From positions 20,430,007-20,494,006 of the forward strand of contig CM056569.1 of the NCBI GenBank assembly GCA_029721515.1: a stretch of DNA of 64,000 bases. Direction: 5' to 3'. Positions within the stretch are counted from its first letter, which is position 1; every line of letters begins with the position of its first letter. The DNA comes from Synanceia verrucosa. Lineage: Eukaryota; Chordata; Actinopteri; Perciformes; Synanceiidae. The notes under the pieces were generated by a model. The model had not been told where the DNA came from. It searched no databases and was given only the letters and a program-made list of their open reading frames with translations. Shown piece by piece: positions 57,335-64,000 of the stretch. Both the position numbers and the translations under genes were made by a program.

Positions 57335-57520
57335 GTGTTTGATTCCCGTCCCGGGGCTTTTCTGTGTGGAGTTTTTCCCCATGTCTGCGTGGGTAATCCG
57401 GCTTCCTCCCACCATCCAAAAGCATGCATGGGGATTAGGTTAATTGGTTAATTTAAATTGCCCGTAGGTGTGAACGTGAGTGCGAGTGGTTGTATGTCTC
57501 TATGTGCGCTGTGAAGAACT
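57335..57520 (+). mobile_element. SINE, internally deleted
   Basis: Begins within the tRNA-like head (GTTTGATTCCCGTCCCGGGG) and ends before the GGGTGTACCCTGCC part. First element of the block duplicated from 41380-42471. Confidence 0.85.
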
Positions 57521-57534
57521 GGAATTATTTGTGC

Positions 57535-57935
57535 TGAAAAATATTGTTTTTCAGTTAAAATAACAACAATAGTTTCTATATACAGAGTGTTACCTCACCC
57601 ATTTATCTCCATCTTGGATTATTAGTCGCCGTCATGTTTGTAATTTTGAGACCATATTAGGACTGAGAGGGTGGAGCCTCATGTCCTGGTCTTATTGAAG
57701 ATCACTGGTACTCAACTATAAGAAGAAGTAGAGGATCATGATCATATAAACAGGTACATACATAGATGAAATTCAACCTGTGCATTTTACCCATCCCATG
57801 AAGGAGCAGCCTACTATAAGACGCCTGGGAAGCAACTTCAGGGTTCAATGTCTTGCTCAAAGACACAGCAACTTGTCATGGAGCGGGATAGTTGAGAGGC
57901 AACCACTCTACCCACTGAGCTACAGCTTCCTCAGT
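57535..57935 (-). mobile_element. Second copy of the tRNA-headed repeat at 41735
   Basis: The same ATCATGATCATATAAACAGG, TTTTACCCATCCCATGAAGG and CACTGAGCTACAG words in the same order as 41735-42157. Confidence 0.7.
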
Positions 57936-58110
57936 AAACTTCAGAGAAGCTGCTCCATAACTTTGATGAAAGTAACTCTTGCATTTTACCACAGCTTCTC
58001 TAAGTCTTTGTTAGGTAATTTAGTGAATATTACTGACTTTACCTCCTGATCATACAAACCAGGTTACTCATTTACATTACTTTAGCTGGTTAATTAAGCA
58101 CATAAACCAA

Positions 58111-58184
58111 TGTCTCTGGGTGGGCTCAAACCACCAACCTTCAGTTAATAGTCAAACACACTTGCCCGATTGCACCACCGAGAC
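58111..58184 (-). tRNA. tRNA-Asn-like, anticodon ATT
   Basis: 74 nt. The acceptor GTCTCGG against CAGAGAC has one mismatch, the anticodon loop is CTATTAA, and the T arm is GGTTGGTGGTTTGAGCCCACC. The usual Asn anticodon is GTT; here the first base is A. Either a rare isoacceptor or a decaying copy. Confidence 0.6.
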
Positions 58185-58244
58185 TTCAGAGCATGTGTTA
58201 ACATGCTAGCATTAGCCCATACACTACACACTACACCTGACGAG

Positions 58245-58455
58245 CCTGATAGTTATTGTTACTAATGATGGACTTAAACATACTTCAGACAGTAAACACA
58301 GTTTCCTTCCTTCATTCAGTATATATAGTCCACATCTGAGCTGACCTCACCTGGTCCACACACCTCTCACCAAGTGGAGAAGACCCAACAGAGACTTGAC
58401 TTCCTCAGGAAGATAAAACAAGCTGTCCTCCCTCAAAACCTGCTGATGAACTGTT
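58245..58455 (+). repeat. Partial copy of the arm repeat with LINE fragment
   Basis: Same sequence as about 25412-25623 (ATAGTTATTGTTACTAATGA to ACCTGCTGATGAACT), then switches to the tRNA-flanking unit. Confidence 0.85.
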
Positions 58456-58620
58456 TGGGATGTGAACAGAGTGAACAGGACAGAGAAGAGAACAGTCCTC
58501 CATCTGAGGAGATGGAGCTCATCCTGTTTCAGTCTGGCTGCCTTGTTGGGACAAGATCTCCTCAGCTCTCTGCTAACCTGCTCAGCAGTGATGGTGGTGG
58601 GCAGATGACTCGCACATCTT

Positions 58621-58692
58621 TTCCATATGGTCTAGCGCTTAGGGTCTCTTGTTTTCACCCAGGTAGCCTGGGTTCAACACCCGGTATGAGAA
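58621..58692 (+). tRNA. tRNA-Glu(TTC)-like
   Basis: 72 nt with TTCCATATGGTCTAGCGCTT head, TTC anticodon in GTTTTCACCC, and a GGTTCAACACCCGG T arm. The acceptor has one mismatch and the anticodon stem (TCTTG/CAGG) is weak. Function uncertain. Confidence 0.6.
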
Positions 58693-58819
58693 TGACTGTT
58701 TTATGGCAGCAGTAGCTCAGTCTATCGAGACTTTATTATGCTGCTCTCTACTGTCAAAACTCAGATGCAGCCATCAAAAGTCCTTTTCCTCCAGTGATAA
58801 TATTCTGTTGCTTGGTTTT

Positions 58820-59150
58820 GTTGTGGGCGGTGTTTAGCACTGTCGCCTCACAGCAAGAAGGTACCGGGTTCGAATCCAGGGCCCGGGGCCTTTCTGTGTG
58901 GAGTTTGCATGTTCTCCCCGTGTCTGCGTGGATTCTCTCCAGGTACTCTGGCTTCCTCCCACCATCCAAAAACATGCATGGGGATTAGGTTAATTGGCTA
59001 ATTTAAATTGACCGTAGGTGTGAATGTGAGTGGTTGTCTGTCTCTATGTGTCCTGTGATGAACTGGAGACTTGTCCAGGGTGTACCCTGCCCTCTGCTCT
59101 ATGACAGCTGGGATAGGCTCCAGCCCCCCCCGCGATAATGGATGGATAAT
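58820..59150 (+). mobile_element. tRNA-derived SINE, near full length
   Basis: GGTGTTTAGCACTGTCGCCT head with GGTTCGAATCC B box, full body and an ATGGATGGAT tail. Confidence 0.88.
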
Positions 59151-59759
59151 GTAATATATATATTCATATCTTTCTCAGGATTTTCCTCACATTTCTTTCT
59201 TCCTTTGGGTGAATTCACTTCATATACACATTTCTTTCTTGTTTACTTACGACCTCCAAACTCTTGATGAAAAACATGTCTTTGTTTGTGTTTAGCCATT
59301 CTGGAATTACCCCAGTACCCCAGCCTAGGCTTTGAACCCCACATCCACAGTGTTTCTTTGTTTCTGTGGTGTACAACACCTCACACATGAAAGGTCTGTG
59401 GGTATTTCTAGCTGGAGAGGTGACAGATTCTCCTCTGTGCAGTGCTGAGGTGTCCTTGAGCAAAGTACCAAATCTCCAGCTCCTCTGGGGTTTCTGTATG
59501 GCAGCCCTCTTGCTCTGACATGTCTCCATTCATTTTTTGAACATGTAAAGGTTGTGTAAGTTGGAAGTAAAATAAGTAAGAAAGTAAACAAATGACAAGA
59601 GTGAAAAAGCTGAGAGAACTCTGACACCACTGTCTTCATCATAGTTCATCTTCTTGCACCACTTGAAAAAGGAACTTAATTCTTCATAAACTAACATGAG
59701 TCAAAACCAAGAAACAAAACTGAGCAGACCCTCTCAAAAGGAACAATGTTTTATTGAAT
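59151..59759. other. No gene seen
   Basis: No recognisable gene. A fragment at 59340-59500 resembles the inverse of 40590-40735. Confidence 0.4.
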
Positions 59760-59965
59760 CTGGATTCTCTGTGGAATCTCATCATTCTGAGTGATGTCAC
59801 TGTAAAACCACAGAATATTCTGACGACCTCATGCTGATCATATGCTAATATAATAGAATACATTCTATGATGTCATTCTTCTCTGTGAGGGGAGGGTGTT
59901 CTACTCCTGAACATCTGCTGTGGAGCAGGAGGTCATAGGTTCAGTACCTACCTGTGGCAAGGATG
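59760..59965 (+). repeat. tRNA-like dispersed repeat, copy 3
   Basis: Inverse orientation of the copies at 31960 and 40262, with GCTGTGGAGCAGGAGGTCAT and GGTTCAGTACCTACCTGTGG. Confidence 0.5.
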
Positions 59966-60879
59966 GAGGAAAGTGTCAGGTAAGGTAAGGTAAATATTAA
60001 CAGTGACATGAAGACAGAACAAGATATGGCTCAATAAAACAGTAAATAGTGAAAATACTGATTATGTAAACATCAGTAACATGTTTAGAAAAGGTTCAAA
60101 AGAAGATGTTTTGTTTTTCTTCTGCTAATAATCCTGCTAATTCAAATGAGTTCTGTTATTAACCTAAATAAATGCTAACATTTATGTTTATGTTCATTGT
60201 TTACTATTTGGCTCATTTGAGCTCTGATTGTGACCTTTGACCCCTCACAGTGTGCCAACAGCAGCATCAACACTTATCATATTAATATCATGTTAATGTT
60301 AAAATATGATGAAGAACATACAAACATGTTTAAGTTTTTTAAAAAGTGGTGGGGCACAGGTGCTTTTGAGTTCTCTTAGGGGAGGCTCACTATCCCACAC
60401 TTTGAAAACCTCTGATTTAGATAATACTACCTGAGCACAGATCTTCTATAGTGACACATGGAAACAGATGATTGGTTGAACTCTTTAAAAACAGGTAAGT
60501 CATGTGAGCCTCTTGGACCATGTGCAGAATGTGGTCATGTTGGGGCCTCATGTCTCTCCTCTGTATCCATGTTGTTTCTTACCTACAGTGCCATGGCCAT
60601 ACCCATAATGCCTTACCTAAAACTTTGGTCATGTGACCTGTTACTCTCTTAATCTCATATAAACCCTTACATGAAAAGCATTATATTGTACCCATATATA
60701 ATATACACAAAGTATATAACATACACAAAACACTGTGTTCTGTACTTGTGGGTTGAATCCCGTCCTTTACACAGACAAGTTTACATGGTTCAGTCCATGG
60801 ACTGGTCATCCAGGGCTTTGAATCCCTTCCTCAATGGAGACAGTCTGTCCTTATCATTATATGTCAAAACATAATGTTA
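59966..60879. other. No gene seen; one direct repeat
   Basis: The segment 60410-60500 (GATAATACTACCTGAGCACAG) is a direct repeat of 27640-27725. Otherwise no feature recognised. Confidence 0.45.
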
Positions 60880-62619
60880 CAAGTGAACAGAGTCATTATT
60901 ACTCACCCATTGGTTTGAGGCTGATAGCTCTGAGATTTCATTATCACCATCTTGGATTATTAGGCATTATGAGGCCTTACACTGGGAACCAAAGTGCTTA
61001 CTGGTGAAAGACCCGCGTTCATACCATTTAAGTGAACCCATGATGCGTCATCAACAGAGGGTGTTGATTTGCCACCAAAAACAAGGCCATACGAAAGCTT
61101 ATGTCACAGCAAGGAAAATAACAATCATGGATCACATCTTTGACTACCAGCGAGCATTTGTACTCATACAAATCATTATTTATCTGCACAAAGCTATGCT
61201 CCAACATCTGCTGCCAACATATTCCACACACACATTTTCACCATGACAGACAACTAACCTGGGGTGTGTGTCCCAAAACATTTGCTGCAAACTTCCTTAG
61301 CTACTTCCTAAGTTCGAACGTTCGATCTACGACCCAACTGTTTCCCAACAGCATCGTCCGAACAAAGCAACTTCTGATGTTTACAACTAACATAGTCTTA
61401 TGTATCGTTGAATGATGCAAGTGTTTCCCAAAAGCTTAGTTGGAACGATGTAAGTTGCATCGGAAAGCTGTGTTGTCACAGTTGAGGTGAAAAGATGCAA
61501 GTTATGTTTTAAAAACAAATGTTTGTGTAGCTCTGGAAGTTTCAGAGTACAACTTTGATAGCCTACGATGAAATAACTGTATTAAGATTTTAAATTGAAA
61601 ATAAGTCATCATTAAAACACTCCAGTTGAATAAGGTAGTGTAACGTAGGCAGGAAACAGTGGGGAAGTTGGATTACTGCAGTTAAACATGCGGCATTGAA
61701 AGGTTTATAACCATGACATTTTATTTTATCATGTTTATCATGATATTGACATTCAGCATTATTATAAAATTTAACTTGCGCATTTAAGTGGTCGGCAATT
61801 TCCTGCCACGCAATTCATTTCCCTTCTTGGTTATTGTCGGTTTACACTCTTTGTAGAGTTCCAAAAGAATGTTTTGCCCTGCACTATTGTAAAAATCAGC
61901 CCGACTCTTCGACAATCACATGGTCTGGGCTTCTTATGTACTCCACTCACGCGCCTAACAGAAGGTTGTATAAGTGTTGCTGAAGTTAACTCCACTGAGG
62001 TTCAGCTCATGTTAAAGTTGACGCTACTTCAAACGAGGCTTAATCGCTTCAGCGCGTGTTTAGGGGGCTGTCGTGTTCAAGAGGGCGAATCCACTAATGC
62101 TGACTTTAATCAAATTTTGGATGAATCTTACTGATAGTATTTTAGATTAGTATTACTAAAACACACACACACACACAGATGCTTGTCCCAGATTTAAATT
62201 ACAAACATGTGCAAGATACTTATTCACATTAAAATAAATAACAATTAAAAATAATAATAATAACGTATAGCACTCAATAGTTTAAATAAATAATTAATAG
62301 TTTGAATTTACGTCAAAAAATAAATCACAATAATTAACAATAATCATATAAATAATAACATATTTATATGCTTGATCACATCTTGATGACAGTGATCATA
62401 AATTATTGGCATTTGGTTTGATGTTGTGCTGTATTTAGTGAGTGAGGATCATTACAGTCACGTTTGAAGCAGCAAAGACCAAATGTGGAAGATGAATCCA
62501 TATGGAACAATATTTGATGAATCTGTCATTTTTTTTTAAATTGGGAAACACAGGTGTAAAAAAAAAACATGTCTCCACAATGATACATGAGGCCAGGATG
62601 AGAGCAGGAGGATCAGCAT

Positions 62620-63296
62620 TTTGATGAAGACTCATTTTTAGTTTTGTTCTCTCAAAGCTCGTCAGTGAAAAATCCTTCTGTGTTTCCAGCAGAAATCCAG
62701 AACCAAGCTGTCCTGTCAGTGTTGAAGAGATAATAACCAACATAGCAGTAAAATGGTTGTGGAAACACTCTGTTGGTGAGAGTGTGTGTGTCTGCCTCAG
62801 GGGTTAGAAGGTCTGTGTCACACACACAATGTTGACCTGTATCTTAATAAGATCAAAGTCCTTTGTGGTTCCATGTTGTGATGGGGAGCACACTGGACTT
62901 TAAATCCACTGATATCTTAGATCAAAGCATTCACATCAAAGAAGTGATTATATTCACTATTATATCATTAATTTCACTACAATATTAAATGAATATAAAT
63001 AATTAAAATGAAACATCCATAGTCTGCTGTTACTTGTGTGTACTGCTCATGTTTAAAGACATTCATGTTTCATTTGTTAGTGAACTTTATTTGCCATATT
63101 TTAAGAATCAGCAGAAATAAGTTTTTCATATATGCAAACATAGTCAAACTGGTATCCAATAGCAACAACAGAATCAAATAGAAACAGAGTAGAATGGAAC
63201 ATTCTAAAAAACATGATGTCATTTGGAACATCCATCAAATACATGATGACATCATGATTTCTAGAATGTTGCTGAACACCTGCACCAGGTTCAGAG
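62620..63296. other. Segment present only in the right arm
   Basis: Not found in the left arm, so it was inserted here or lost there. It includes a Gln-tRNA-like remnant at 62866-62930 (GGTTCCATGTTGTGATGGGG with CTGGACTTTAAATCCA). Confidence 0.7.
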
Positions 63297-63536
63297 TCAG
63301 ATTTCACAGAGACAGCAGTCTGAGTGAAGTGTGGTCCTGATCACACGCTCCACCACCCTCACCACCTGCTGGAGTTTCCTTCTGTCCTCCAATGTGCAGC
63401 TGCTGAACCACACCGAGCGGCTGAACATCAGGAGGCTCTCTGTCATTGACTGATAGAAGTTCATCAGCAGGTTTTGAGGGAGGACAGCTTGTTTTATCTT
63501 CCTGAGGAAGTAAAGTCTCTGTTGGGTCTTCTCCAC
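63297..63536 (-). pseudogene. LINE reverse-transcriptase C-terminal fragment, right-arm copy
   Basis: Near-identical inverted copy of 25545-25770 (QQRLYFLRKIKQAVLPQ). Confidence 0.7.
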
Positions 63537-64000
63537 TTGGTGAGAGGTGTGTGGACCAGGTGAGGTCAGCTCAGATGTGGACTATATATACTGAATGAAG
63601 ACAGGAAACTGTGTTTACTATCTGAAGTATGTTTAAGTCCATCATTAGTAACAATAACTATCAGACTATTGTGTAGTGTTTACTGTCTAAAAAAATATTT
63701 GTATTGACCATATTATAGACTCAATGTCGTGACATATCTCAGCCACTAGGGGGGGCAGCTCCCTCTCTGTCTCTGCAGCAGCTAAACTCCACCTGTGGCT
63801 CAAACGACCAAACATTCAATTATTTTTAGAAATTTAACCTTTTACATGACAGTTTGATAATTTGATGTCATTGTTGTTTTTTATGAAAAAAAAAAAAAAA
63901 AACCACAAGCATTGAGTTATTTCCACAAAACAAATCTTATATTGAATATATTTTTATGGTGTTATATTGAATATATCTCTATGACTTTCTGTGTCTTATA

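Larger units (their letters stand above)
60880..64000 (-). repeat. Right arm of the large inverted repeat
   Basis: Inverted partner of 25080-27520, with an additional segment at 62620-63296. A (CA)n run at 62159-62177 mirrors the (TG)n run at 26227-26243. The arm is cut by the end of the window. Confidence 0.9.

Overview
This is a teleost fish genomic window, judged from vertebrate introns of about 100 bp, fish-type tRNA-derived SINEs, eukaryotic nuclear tRNA genes and fish transposon families. I found no confident single-copy host gene. The DNA is almost entirely transposons, satellites and duplicated tRNA-bearing blocks. A run of exactly 500 N at 1267-1766 is an assembly gap.

Left third (2.4-16.9 kb): an EnSpm/CACTA-type transposon with CACTG termini. 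It carries two divergent, spliced genes: a five-exon 984-codon transposase on the minus strand, open from end to end, and a 271-codon coiled-coil accessory protein on the plus strand. The two share a 241-bp promoter interval. The last intron of the accessory gene holds a second DNA transposon (7688-15953) with TIRs of about 310 bp. That element carries an intact six-exon gene for a 341-aa RING-like protein and a convergent rve/IS3-like integrase-type transposase that looks broken. It is itself hit twice: a MITE of about 400 bp splits its left TIR, and an insert of about 0.8 kb flanked by 80-bp inverted repeats carries an inverted, intron-containing copy of two integrase exons. The result is transposons nested three deep.

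16.9-25 kb: a 15/30-bp minisatellite (18010-18772), then a TG-rich satellite of about 5.3 kb (19641-24972) with higher-order duplications. 25.1-27.5 kb and 60.9-64.0 kb are arms of a large inverted repeat enclosing about 33 kb. Both arms carry the same LINE reverse-transcriptase tail and the same unidentified repeats.

Inside the inverted repeat lie SINEs, MITEs, a Tc1/mariner-type element (34924-37364, TA target site, transposase broken by one missing base, paralogous empty site present nearby) and a scattered set of tRNA genes and tRNA pseudogenes: Ala, Ser, Gly, Trp, Val-like, Asn, Gln, Leu and Glu. Ser(AGA) and Gly(TCC) occur in a tandem array of roughly 0.8-kb units. Other tRNAs sit in inverted or direct segmental duplications. 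A young Ty3/gypsy LTR retrotransposon (49291-57160, minus strand, LTRs nearly identical) is inserted among them. Its primer-binding site matches, base for base, the 3' end plus CCA of the Ser tRNA encoded at 37753-37834. Its gag-pol is interrupted by three amber stops and four frameshifts.

All family names come from motif recognition and memory. No database search was possible.
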